Origin: Erysipelotrichaceae bacterium NK3D112
GTDB lineage: Bacteria; Bacillota_I; Bacilli_A; Erysipelotrichales; Erysipelotrichaceae
NCBI GenBank assembly: GCA_000701725.1
Contig: JNJQ01000023.1
Span: 1 to 34,197 of the forward strand
Direction of reading: 5' to 3'
Length of the DNA: 34,197 nucleotides
In this document: one piece after another, positions 27,839 to 34,197 of the stretch
Numbering within the stretch: the stretch's first letter is position 1
Layout: each line of letters begins with the position of its first letter
Notes under the pieces: generated by a model
The model's database searches: none
Told to the model about the DNA's origin: nothing
What the model saw: the letters and a program-made list of their open reading frames with translations, nothing else
Program-made: the position numbers and the translations under genes

Positions 27839-30103
27839 TCAGTTTTCATGAATAATATGTATCATAACAAACTCATTCGGTTCCAGAATGACACTCACAT
27901 CCAGAACACCGCTGTCAACAGTGACTTCTTTCAGACTGATATGCGGGATGGAAACACTCTCCAGAAATTCAATGTCATGCGGATGAATGAAGGATACCTC
28001 TCCGGGCTTCATGCGCTCCATCTCATCCTGTACACTCCCGCCTTTTGAAGAAATAGACCTGGTCTTTATCTCATAAAGGCCATTTTCAACATGATCGATT
28101 CGTATTCTCACCTCCAGCGGGTCTTCGTTTTCAAAGTAACTGTTCAGGTTTTTCAAATCCAGATTGTTCTCTTCCATGTAATACCTGTATCCAAGGCTCT
28201 TGCAGTTATGTGCAATCACATGGTAATTGCCGTAATCATTGGTAAATACCGCGATGTTGTCATTCCGGTTCAGATACCAGTTGCCGACAGTATTCATGAA
28301 CTGGTATGCAAAAAACGAAGGTTTTCTGATTCCATGATAAGTCACCAGTCCATCGCCTCCGATCATCAGATCGGTCTGATGAATGGAATCATACATTGAA
28401 TCCAGCAGTATACCGGGAGAAAGCGAATCCACCTGGCCGAAACACTCAAGGAATTTCTTTATCATCAGAGCACCTTTATAACAGGAATCATTGAGAATAT
28501 TGTATTGCTGAAGATTTTCCCTCCAGGATACAACAAATACATTTTTAACAATGTCTCTGAAATAGTTATCCGTCTGTTTCAGGGTCAGCAGATCATTATG
28601 AATATCATTTTCCTGTGTCGGCCGGATCATTTTCATTCCGTTTTCATCTTCGTAATAGATGTAGGGCTCCGCCACAAAAGACTGATTCACAAACGTCAGA
28701 TCATTAGTCTCGAGATAATGGTACAGATTGCGGATCCCTTTCCTGTTTCCCAGCGCCATACCGCCTATGACAAAGTTCTTTTCACATCCATAGAACCGCA
28801 GCACATCCAGGATTTTCCGGATATATTCATAATAGCTGTCACCTTTATCCTGATCAAAAACAGTATTATATGTCAGCTCAAAATACCATTCCCTGACCCT
28901 GTGGATATTCCATTGCCGTGTCATATACGACAGGAAGGCTTTCAGATAACTGCAGAAACCGTCAATATCGTCGATATCTCTGTAGTCCGCTGTGAGCCAG
29001 ATCTTGAAACCCAGACGATACAGTTCATCAAACCGGCTTATTTCTTTGACGAGATTGTAATCTCCATTAATATTGACCGTATGCTTTTCGAGAGTGATAC
29101 GGATAAATTCAAACTTCAGCTGATTCTGCACCTCTTTCAGCTGATTCAGTATGCGTGCTTCATCCAGCTGTCTGGATTCACCGAAATTAATTACCTTGTT
29201 CCAGAAGGATTTATACTCCTTTTTATCCCGGGCATCCACGTCCAGAGAAATAACATTTTCACATGTTTCAGGCCGGACTCTTAAATGTTCAATTGCCTCA
29301 GCCAATTCCGCGGAATTCTCATGACCGTTCTGACTTTGAAATGCATTTTTCTCTCTGTACGACTTGGGGGACACACCATATTTTTCTTTGAAATAATGAT
29401 TAAAGGCACTGATATTCGGAAAACCGTTATCCATGGCAATTGCCAGAAACCGCTTGTTTGTATACAATACATCATTCAACGCATGATTAAGCCGGACCTC
29501 TGTCAGATATTTCAGATACTGTACGCCGACATGTTTCTTGAAATACTTGCTGAAATACTGCCCAGACATATTGAAGGCGGCACTGATTTCCTGAAGACTC
29601 AGATCTTCAAAATAATGATTCTCAACGAATTGCTCCAGTTCATCTTTTTCGCTGTTTTCCAGTTCCAGCTGTTCCACCGCAAAATCCCTTAACAGATAAA
29701 GTATTAGATCATAGAAAAGCTGCCTGAGTTTGATTTGACCGAACTTATGCTTATAATATTTGACGATCAGTATTTCTGACAGAACCTTTCGTAAACCATT
29801 ATAGTTTTCATTCAGTTCCAAGGATGAATCACATACAAAAGTGTATTTTTTTCCCGACAGACAGGATTTCAGATCAACAGCATTTAATGCATATTTGACA
29901 TACAGACCGTCTGAACAGTCACATACATAATTGCTGTTCATGTTTATGACAATAACATCATTCTCTTTCAGACAACTTGTTTTTCCGTTCACGGTTACTG
30001 AAAGGCTGTTTTTCAGGTTATATATGATTACTACATCCCGGGACAGGTTTTCCTGTATTGACTGATCTCTGTATATCCAGCACTGTATTCTTTCACTTTC
30101 CAC
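27839..30103 (-). CDS. AraC-family regulator fused to a GH39-like (probably catalytically dead) domain
   Basis: 754 aa. Region 1-85: small cupin-like sensor ('KENDVIVINMNSNYVC'). Region 155-252: AraC HTH pair, with 'LSLQEISAAFNMSGQYFSKYFKK' and 'FLAIAMDNGFPNISAFNHYFKEKYGVSP'. Region 285-754: beta/alpha-barrel plus beta-domain resembling GH39 beta-xylosidases. The usual acid/base motif (WYFExWNEP) reads 'WYFELTYNTVF', so Asn413 replaces Glu. The nucleophile strand (TEW) reads 'VVSWREN', so Ser526 replaces Glu. Loss of both implies a sugar-binding sensor, not an enzyme. Starts with GTG after GAGGAG. It should control the adjacent beta-glucoside operon. Visibly AT-richer than chromosomal neighbours. 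AraC-GH39 fusions are known; the loss of residues is my alignment by eye. Confidence 0.85.
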   Translation of the reverse strand: MESERIQCWIYRDQSIQENLSRDVVIIYNLKNSLSVTVNGKTSCLKENDVIVINMNSNYVCDCSDGLYVKYALNAVDLKSCLSGKKYTFVCDSSLELNENYNGLRKVLSEILIVKYYKHKFGQIKLRQLFYDLILYLLRDFAVEQLELENSEKDELEQFVENHYFEDLSLQEISAAFNMSGQYFSKYFKKHVGVQYLKYLTEVRLNHALNDVLYTNKRFLAIAMDNGFPNISAFNHYFKEKYGVSPKSYREKNAFQSQNGHENSAELAEAIEHLRVRPETCENVISLDVDARDKKEYKSFWNKVINFGESRQLDEARILNQLKEVQNQLKFEFIRITLEKHTVNINGDYNLVKEISRFDELYRLGFKIWLTADYRDIDDIDGFCSYLKAFLSYMTRQWNIHRVREWYFELTYNTVFDQDKGDSYYEYIRKILDVLRFYGCEKNFVIGGMALGNRKGIRNLYHYLETNDLTFVNQSFVAEPYIYYEDENGMKMIRPTQENDIHNDLLTLKQTDNYFRDIVKNVFVVSWRENLQQYNILNDSCYKGALMIKKFLECFGQVDSLSPGILLDSMYDSIHQTDLMIGGDGLVTYHGIRKPSFFAYQFMNTVGNWYLNRNDNIAVFTNDYGNYHVIAHNCKSLGYRYYMEENNLDLKNLNSYFENEDPLEVRIRIDHVENGLYEIKTRSISSKGGSVQDEMERMKPGEVSFIHPHDIEFLESVSIPHISLKEVTVDSGVLDVSVILEPNEFVMIHIIHEN

Positions 30104-30450
30104 AATAGCGCTCCTCTATGTGAACAGGTATTACTATTCTTAATACATTTTAACAGAAGATGAATTCAACTATAGATAATGATGATCAAAGTCTGGCAGA
30201 TTCTTGTTTGCTGTTTTCCGGATCATTACGCAAGACAGATATCTCAATTTTCAACTAAGTCAGAATATCTATAGCGATTTTCTCTCCGATGAGCAATAAT
30301 GACAATCGCACTATCCATGTTTTATTCTTACGTGCCGAAACCAAAAAGATCTTATGCGGTGACAGACGATGACATCGCATAAGATCAATAGCAACCGATA
30401 TTCATGATTCAAAAGATTATTTCAGACACTGATCTTACGCATTCTGGAGT
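30104..30450. other. Non-coding right end of the island
   Basis: About 350 nt, AT-rich, with no plausible gene. It holds the AraC promoter area with the half-site TTTTAACAGA (30148-30157), an 11-bp perfect inverted repeat (30348-30386) and GATCTTACGC at 30431-30440, a near-copy of that repeat's arm. If an integrase once lay here it has been deleted completely. Confidence 0.6.
30348..30386 (-). repeat. Large perfect inverted repeat next to the right att repeat
   Basis: GATCTTATGCG (30348-30358) and CGCATAAGATC (30376-30386) with a 17-nt spacer; three more base pairs close the inner part. On the - strand a TTTTT run follows, so it can act as a terminator for leftward transcription. No leftward gene lies directly upstream of it, so it may be the leftover of a lost gene or a recombinase-binding site. 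Confidence 0.7.
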
Positions 30451-30515
30451 TTTAGGATCTGATGCCTCGTGCGTGCAGGTTCAAGTCCTGTTATCCCCAC
30501 TGAAAAATGAGATTC
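30451..30515 (+). repeat. Right attachment repeat: 3' half of tRNA-Leu (attR-like, non-functional tRNA remnant)
   Basis: Starts at the anticodon loop (TTTAGGATCTGATGC), includes the variable arm, T arm (GCAGG-TTCAAGT-CCTGT) and acceptor 3' strand TATCCCC, then CACTGAAAAATGAG. The 5' half of a tRNA is missing. TATCCCC pairs perfectly with GGGGATA of the intact tRNA, so this looks like the original chromosomal 3' end displaced by the insertion. Confidence 0.88.
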
Positions 30516-30548
30516 TTCCGCGTGATAACAGCAGATGAATCTCTTTTT
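30509..30548. terminator. Original tRNA-Leu terminator, also serving the leftward phosphatase operon
   Basis: GAGATTC (30509-30515) and GAATCTC (30537-30543) then TTTTTG; a T-run (ATTTTT) also occurs on the - strand side. Confidence 0.75.
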
Positions 30549-30562
30549 GAATATCCGGGTAT

Positions 30563-30769
30563 TCAGTGCAGAAGCCGTTCTTTGCGATCCTCTTGCGGAT
30601 CCGTGTCCGGATTCATCATTTTCAATACCGCTTCACGGATTTCAAGCTGATCCCTCCGGTGGCTTTGCGCCAGCTGCTCACCGCTGAGTCCCTTCCGCTT
30701 TGCCTGAAAATGACGGTATCGCACTGTATAGAGCACTGCCATCAGCAGTTCCATAATCTCATCATTCAT
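30563..30769 (-). CDS. Small hypothetical protein, 68 aa
   Basis: Not recognised. Helical, basic ('YRHFQAKRKGLSGEQLAQSHRRD'), no membrane segment. Supported as a gene by GAGGG 7 nt before the ATG and by its position 10 nt after the phosphatase stop codon, in the same orientation. Low overall certainty about function. Confidence 0.6.
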   Translation of the reverse strand: MNDEIMELLMAVLYTVRYRHFQAKRKGLSGEQLAQSHRRDQLEIREAVLKMMNPDTDPQEDRKERLLH

Positions 30770-30779
30770 ATTGCATCCC

Positions 30780-31370
30780 TCACAGTTTCAGCTCTTGAGG
30801 AACCGTGAACGCACCGTTTTCGACATCGCTGACATAGACCGCGCAGTTGCCGATATATTTTGACCAGTAGCTGCCGCCTGAATCAGGACTCAGATATTCC
30901 AGTGCGCCTTTCAGGGCAATCGCATGCGTGCTGATCAGAATATTTCCGCTGATTCCCCTTGCTTTGATTTCTTCGAGAAAGTTACCGAGTCTTGCCGTAA
31001 CGTGATCCAGCTGTTCCATCCCCTCTGGTGCGGGATTGTGCACGAAATCGGAGAAGAATGTGCGGATCGCCTCATCCGGCTTTGTAAGGTCCATGCCCTC
31101 ATACGGTCCGTAATCCATTTCAATCAGCCGCTCATCAGTGATGACATTCTGATCCGCTCCGGCAATCAGGGATGCGGTCTCAACGGCTCTTTGCAGAGGG
31201 CTTGAAAAGACATGATCAAAGACGATGCCCTTTTCCTTCAGGGCCGCACCGGCTGCGCAGGCCTGCTGTCTGCCGGTCTCGTTGAGCGGGATATCGCTTC
31301 TGCCCTGCAGCAGTTTTGCATGGTTCATCGCCGTCTGACCATGGCGAATCATTAAGATTGTTGTTTTCAT
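30780..31370 (-). CDS. Histidine phosphatase-superfamily protein (phosphoglycerate mutase-like)
   Basis: 196 aa. The catalytic 'MIRHGQTAMNH' (RHG with phospho-His), 'LNETGRQQA', 'VFSSPLQRAVETA' (second Arg), 'ERLIEMDYGPYEG' and 'ILISTHAIALKGAL' (second His) are all present. It is a broad-specificity phosphatase rather than glycolytic GpmA, given length and sequence. No usable SD: AAGG is 1 nt from the ATG. A TATACT box places the transcription start on the ATG itself. Followed by the 68-aa gene. Confidence 0.9.
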   Translation of the reverse strand: MKTTILMIRHGQTAMNHAKLLQGRSDIPLNETGRQQACAAGAALKEKGIVFDHVFSSPLQRAVETASLIAGADQNVITDERLIEMDYGPYEGMDLTKPDEAIRTFFSDFVHNPAPEGMEQLDHVTARLGNFLEEIKARGISGNILISTHAIALKGALEYLSPDSGGSYWSKYIGNCAVYVSDVENGAFTVPQELKL

Positions 31371-31376
31371 GCCTTC

Positions 31377-31382
31377 AGTATA
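31377..31382 (-). promoter_or_regulatory. -10 element abutting the histidine phosphatase gene (leaderless arrangement)
   Basis: TATACT on the - strand, followed by GAAGGC and then ATG; position +7 is the A of the start codon. The -35 is weak (GGTAAA). Confidence 0.5.
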
Positions 31383-31435
31383 CAGGATCAGGCCCTAATT
31401 TTACCTTCTTTCCTTTTCGTAAAAAATGTATGTTG

Positions 31436-31441
31436 TATAAT
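31436..31441 (+). promoter_or_regulatory. -10 of the DUF937 gene promoter
   Basis: Perfect TATAAT, predicted start near 31448, with a leader of about 44 nt ending in AGAGGGATACA before the ATG. Confidence 0.55.
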
Positions 31442-31491
31442 GAAATCAGAAATCACTGCTGTAATCACGCAGAAAAAGAAAGAGGGATACA

Positions 31492-32307
31492 ATGAATTTA
31501 TTACAATTGCTTTTAAGCACAATGACCACCGCCAGCTCTGTCAATTCCGTTTCACAGAAGACAGGCCTCAAAGCACAGCTCGTCAAGAAGCTGATCATCG
31601 CAGCCATTCCGCTGCTGATCAAATACATGACAAAGAACGCCTCTTCCGCTAACGGTGCGCAGTCTCTGCTCGGTGCCCTGACACAGCACAACAGCAACCG
31701 CACCATGACCGAGCAGATCGATGACGCGGATGAGGAAGACGGCGAAAAGATCATCGGCCATATCCTCGGCGATGACAAGAACACAGTTATCAGAGAACTC
31801 GCAGCTGAAACAGGCGCAACCGATGTACAGGTCACAAGAGGCCTCGCATCCATCGCTCCGGCGATCCTCTCAGGACTCGCTGCAGCAACCAGCGCTGCCA
31901 AGCCTCAGCAGAACAATGCCCTTGATCTCTCCAGCCTTCTCGGTATGTTCGGCGGCAGCCAGCAGCAGGCAGCCAGCTCAACCGATCTTCTGAGCGCACT
32001 TCTTGGCGGAGCAACCCAGCAGCAGGCACAGCCGCAGAGCAGCGGACTGCTCAATCTCTTCGGACTCAGCCCTGTTCAGCAGCAGCCGCAGGTGCAGCAG
32101 ACACAGCAGGCAGTCAATCCGCTCGGCGCACTGTTCGGAAGCCTTCTTGGCGGCGCTCCGCAGACAGCCCAGACTGCACAGACCGCTCAGCCTGTTCAGC
32201 AGACACAGCCCGCAAATGCGATTCCGCTGACCGGAGCCGGCACAGCAAACACATCCTCACTGGATGGAACCGCACTGCTCAACCTCCTCGCACAGTTTAT
32301 GAAATAA
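31492..32307 (+). CDS. DUF937-like protein with a Gln-rich low-complexity C-terminus
   Basis: 271 aa. N-terminal helical DUF937-type part (about 1-135: 'LLQLLLSTMTTASSVNSVSQ', 'GHILGDDKNTVIRELAAETG', 'LASIAPAILSGLAA'). The second half is built of repeated hydrophobic 'LLxxLxG' patches ('DLSSLLGMFGG', 'DLLSALLGG', 'GLLNLFGLSP', 'GALFGSLLGG') joined by Gln/Ala/Thr linkers such as 'QQQPQVQQTQQ' and 'QTAQTAQTAQ'. No signal peptide. The function of DUF937 proteins is unknown; the pattern suggests self-assembly. GAGGGA SD. Own promoter and terminator. Confidence 0.82.
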   Translation: MNLLQLLLSTMTTASSVNSVSQKTGLKAQLVKKLIIAAIPLLIKYMTKNASSANGAQSLLGALTQHNSNRTMTEQIDDADEEDGEKIIGHILGDDKNTVIRELAAETGATDVQVTRGLASIAPAILSGLAAATSAAKPQQNNALDLSSLLGMFGGSQQQAASSTDLLSALLGGATQQQAQPQSSGLLNLFGLSPVQQQPQVQQTQQAVNPLGALFGSLLGGAPQTAQTAQTAQPVQQTQPANAIPLTGAGTANTSSLDGTALLNLLAQFMK

Positions 32308-32314
32308 TCTTCTC

Positions 32315-32343
32315 AAGGGAGCCGCGCGCTCCCTTTTCTTTTT
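32315..32343 (+). terminator. Terminator of the DUF937 gene
   Basis: AAGGGAGC, loop CGCGC, GCTCCCTT then TTCTTTTT. Confidence 0.88.
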
Positions 32344-32349
32344 GCACGA

Positions 32350-32374
32350 AAAGAAAAAACGGCTTTCACCGTTT
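32350..32374 (-). terminator. Terminator of the flavodoxin-like gene
   Basis: AAACGG, loop TGAAAG, CCGTTT then TTTCTT on the - strand; it overlaps the stop codon. Confidence 0.75.
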
Positions 32375-32951
32375 AACGCACATAATCAAGGGTGCGGGTA
32401 TACGTTCCTTCCGGATGTTCCTCTCCCGCTTCAAGACAATGCATCAGCCATTTCATTCGTGTGCAAAGGGCACGCACCGTTTCCTCATTATCGGGGGAAT
32501 CCGCTGTGATCAGGTGATGCTGCTTGGCGGAAAGGATGATCATGCCGGCATAGGAGAAATACTCCTGCATGCGGTTTACGGCCTGCTCAGCGCCATATGC
32601 GCGGCCGCACGGAATATAAGCGGCAGGCTTGTCTGCCATCCTGTCAGAAACGCAATATGTAAGCCTGGACATGAAATCGTTCAGCGGCTCAGAAAGCTGC
32701 CCGTAAATCACATCTGAAAGCACGATGATTCCGCCGATTGCGTCCATCTGATCCGCCGCCTGATTGAGGCCATCCTCAAAGACGCAGCGGTGCTTCTTCC
32801 AGCATTTGCCGCAGCCGGTGCATCCCTGCACGCTTTCATCCGCAATGCACAGCAAGGTTTCTATGCCGGTTTGACTAAAGAATTGATTCACCTGTCTCAC
32901 TGCCTCTGTCAAAGGGGCGGAGTGACCGGATGAGATGATAAGTACCTTCAT
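32373..32951 (-). CDS. NAD(P)H-dependent FMN reductase/iron-sulfur flavoprotein-like
   Basis: 192 aa flavodoxin-like fold. 'VLIISSGHSAPLTEAV' replaces the usual GSPR phosphate loop. 'CTGCGKCWKKHRCVFED' gives four closely spaced Cys, as in the iron-sulfur flavoprotein/MdaB-like branch, followed by 'ADQMDAIGGIIVLSDVIYGQLS' (the PVYWGxxS-type FMN loop). It may hold FMN and perhaps a cluster; the substrate is unknown. No SD: a TAGAAT box lies 7 nt before the ATG. Confidence 0.83.
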   Translation of the reverse strand: MKVLIISSGHSAPLTEAVRQVNQFFSQTGIETLLCIADESVQGCTGCGKCWKKHRCVFEDGLNQAADQMDAIGGIIVLSDVIYGQLSEPLNDFMSRLTYCVSDRMADKPAAYIPCGRAYGAEQAVNRMQEYFSYAGMIILSAKQHHLITADSPDNEETVRALCTRMKWLMHCLEAGEEHPEGTYTRTLDYVR

Positions 32952-32958
32952 ATGGAAA

Positions 32959-32964
32959 ATTCTA
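32959..32964 (-). promoter_or_regulatory. -10 element abutting the flavodoxin-like gene (leaderless arrangement)
   Basis: TAGAAT followed by TTTCCAT and ATG on the - strand; the A of ATG is +8 relative to the box. -35 TTTTCA (4/6) at 17-nt spacing. Confidence 0.5.
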
Positions 32965-32989
32965 CATGAAGCATTGCAAAATGAAAATC

Positions 32990-33031
32990 AAAAAAGCTGC
33001 CTGCCATCATTCAAGATGACACAGCAGCTTT
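32990..33031 (-). terminator. Terminator downstream of the small membrane protein
   Basis: AAAGCTGC and GCAGCTTT arms with an inner CATC/GATG stem, then TTTTTT on the - strand. Confidence 0.8.
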
Positions 33032-33042
33032 ATGATCCGCAC

Positions 33043-33351
33043 TCATCCTCCAAGCACGAAATGTCTTATGTATTGGTAGAAGATGACGCATCCGACGAAT
33101 GTCCATAAATAGACGGACGAATCATTCAGATGAAGCTTCTCTCTTCTTGTCCAGATATACCAGATCCCTACCGGAGGAAGAAAGAGGACTATCGCGTAAG
33201 CGATCAGATTCTGTGTGGACAGCATCTGAACGATACGTTCTGAGTCCTCTTTATTAATGTAACCTTGTGCGATTTCATTGCGGAGTTTTTTGTTCTCCGC
33301 TTTTAATTCTTCCTGAGTAAGTTTCTGGCGTTTTTTTGACGCCTTACTCAT
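33043..33351 (-). CDS. Small membrane protein with coiled-coil N-terminus, function unknown
   Basis: 102 aa. Charged helix (about 8-45, 'TQEELKAENKKLRNEIAQG') then two hydrophobic segments (about 48-68 and 81-98). Not recognised as a named family. It lies 23 nt after the PTS EIIC stop on the same strand and shares its terminator, so is probably co-transcribed; only a weak SD (GAAG) is seen. Confidence 0.65.
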   Translation of the reverse strand: MSKASKKRQKLTQEELKAENKKLRNEIAQGYINKEDSERIVQMLSTQNLIAYAIVLFLPPVGIWYIWTRREKLHLNDSSVYLWTFVGCVIFYQYIRHFVLGG

Positions 33352-33374
33352 GAATCAGTCTTCGCTTTGCTTAA

Positions 33375-34197
33375 TTATGCTTCAGCCGCGCTTCTGTTCG
33401 AAATGATAACGAACGGTGTGTAAACGAGGATGGATGTAGCGAATGCGAGGAGCTGAGACAGACCACCCATGAAGTTACCGCCGGCTGCGAGGAATCCGAG
33501 GATACCTGTAGGAGTTGTCCAAGGTGCGTCAACACCGAATCTCGGGCAGATGCCGATAACAGTCAGGATGTAACCAACAGTGACGGAAACAACCGGAGCA
33601 AGGAAGAACGGGATACCGAGCAGAGGGTTCATAACCATCGGGATACCGAAGATAATCGGCTCGTTGATGTTGAAGATTCCGCAAGGGATCGCGAGTCTAG
33701 CGATTGCCTTATAGTCATCTCTCTTGGAGAACAGCATGATCGCGATGATCAGACCGCCGGTGATACCGGAACCGGTGTGGGAGAAGAATGCAGAACCGAA
33801 CGGTGTGCAGATGATGTTCGGCAGCGGCTTGCCAGCAGCGAAAGCTTCGTTGTTAGCAGCATAAGCAGCTGTCATGAACGGTGTTGTAACTGCGCCCATT
33901 ACGTTCGGTCCGTGAATTCCGAACCACCACAGGAGCATCATAATCAGAACGATTACGAGGTATCCAGGCAGACCAGTCATGATAGCCTGTACAGGTCTCA
34001 TGATTGTAGCGATCAGGTTGAAGAAGTTCATGTGAACAACCTTGTCCATGAAGAATCTCAGCAGACCGAAGCAGAAGATTGTGATAACTGCCGGCAGGAG
34101 AACCTCGAAGGAGTGGGAAACGTTGGGAGGAACACTGTCAGGAAGCTTGATTGTGAGCTTACCGGACTGGTACAATTTGCAGTAGATCAGTGTAGCG
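33375..34197 (-). CDS. PTS lactose/cellobiose-family EIIC permease, 5'-truncated by the window edge
   Basis: The frame stays open to the right edge ('ATLIYCKLYQSGKL' before the first possible start, a TTG at 34175), so about the first third is missing. Visible part: 'IKLPDSVPPNVSHSFEVLLP', 'LWWFGIHGPNVMGAVTTP', 'GSAFFSHTGSGITGGLI' and the sugar-binding loop 'GIFNINEPIIFGIPMVMNP'. It is homologous to the island EIIC but clearly different in sequence and outside the island. Its IIA/IIB genes, if any, may lie beyond the window. Confidence 0.93.
   Translation of the reverse strand, partial: ATLIYCKLYQSGKLTIKLPDSVPPNVSHSFEVLLPAVITIFCFGLLRFFMDKVVHMNFFNLIATIMRPVQAIMTGLPGYLVIVLIMMLLWWFGIHGPNVMGAVTTPFMTAAYAANNEAFAAGKPLPNIICTPFGSAFFSHTGSGITGGLIIAIMLFSKRDDYKAIARLAIPCGIFNINEPIIFGIPMVMNPLLGIPFFLAPVVSVTVGYILTVIGICPRFGVDAPWTTPTGILGFLAAGGNFMGGLSQLLAFATSILVYTPFVIISNRSAAEA

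Noticed and set aside
28505-29284. 259-codon + strand ORF inside the AraC-GH39 gene
   Set aside because: Antisense to a gene with clear AraC motifs; no SD or family features.
31900-32230. Repeated CAG/GCA-rich DNA as a possible CRISPR or satellite array
   Set aside because: Units are irregular and follow the codon frame of a Gln-rich protein; no constant repeat and spacer structure. No CRISPR array was seen anywhere in the window.

Overview
The window looks like chromosomal DNA of a Gram-positive, moderate-GC member of the Bacillota (Firmicutes). Evidence: an ftsE-ftsX-M23 peptidase-ctpA-uvrB block, strong AGGAGG-type ribosome binding sites, sigma-A-like promoters, a T-box leader, cellobiose-type PTS permeases and lipobox substrate-binding proteins. 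An Erysipelotrichia-like host fits this mix, but no marker here proves it.

Layout. 1-232: 3' end of an IS66-family transposase. 386-7143: the cell-division and envelope operon ftsE, ftsX, an M23 murein hydrolase-like protein, ctpA and uvrB, all leftward. 7162-9042: YitT-family membrane protein, VanZ-like protein and a YbaK-type deacylase. 9086-12171: a TrpXYZ-like ABC importer behind a complete T-box leader whose specifier reads UGG (Trp). 12272-16521: XpaC-like protein, then an M20 peptidase with a polar amino-acid ABC importer. 16599-18994: chorismate mutase, divergent from a translationally coupled ATP-grasp ligase/alpha-beta hydrolase pair of unknown function. 19040-21074: a surface flavoprotein reductase with FMN_bind and fumarate-reductase-like domains. 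21174-21254: tRNA-Leu(UAG). 21206-30515: a genomic island (below). 30563-34197: histidine phosphatase, small ORF, DUF937 protein, Cys-rich flavodoxin-like protein, small membrane protein and a second PTS EIIC cut by the window edge.

Main discovery. The 3' half of tRNA-Leu recurs at 30451-30515 as a 65-nt direct repeat (3 substitutions and a 2-nt gap against 21206-21272). Between the copies lies a more AT-rich, one-strand beta-glucoside cassette: an AraC regulator fused to a GH39-like domain, an esterase, two GH1 6-phospho-beta-glucosidases, an EIIC and a ROK kinase. This is the footprint of integration at the tRNA anticodon loop. No integrase is visible, so the element has either lost it or was moved in trans. 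The distal copy, not the intact tRNA, carries the perfectly pairing acceptor 3' strand, which points to it as the original chromosomal 3' end.

Other signals. The GH39-like part of the AraC fusion appears to have lost both catalytic glutamates, suggesting a sugar sensor made from a dead glycosidase. Five genes have a -10-like hexamer 6-8 nt before the ATG and no Shine-Dalgarno, suggesting leaderless mRNAs. The ATP-grasp/hydrolase pair is the best candidate for an uncharacterised enzyme system.
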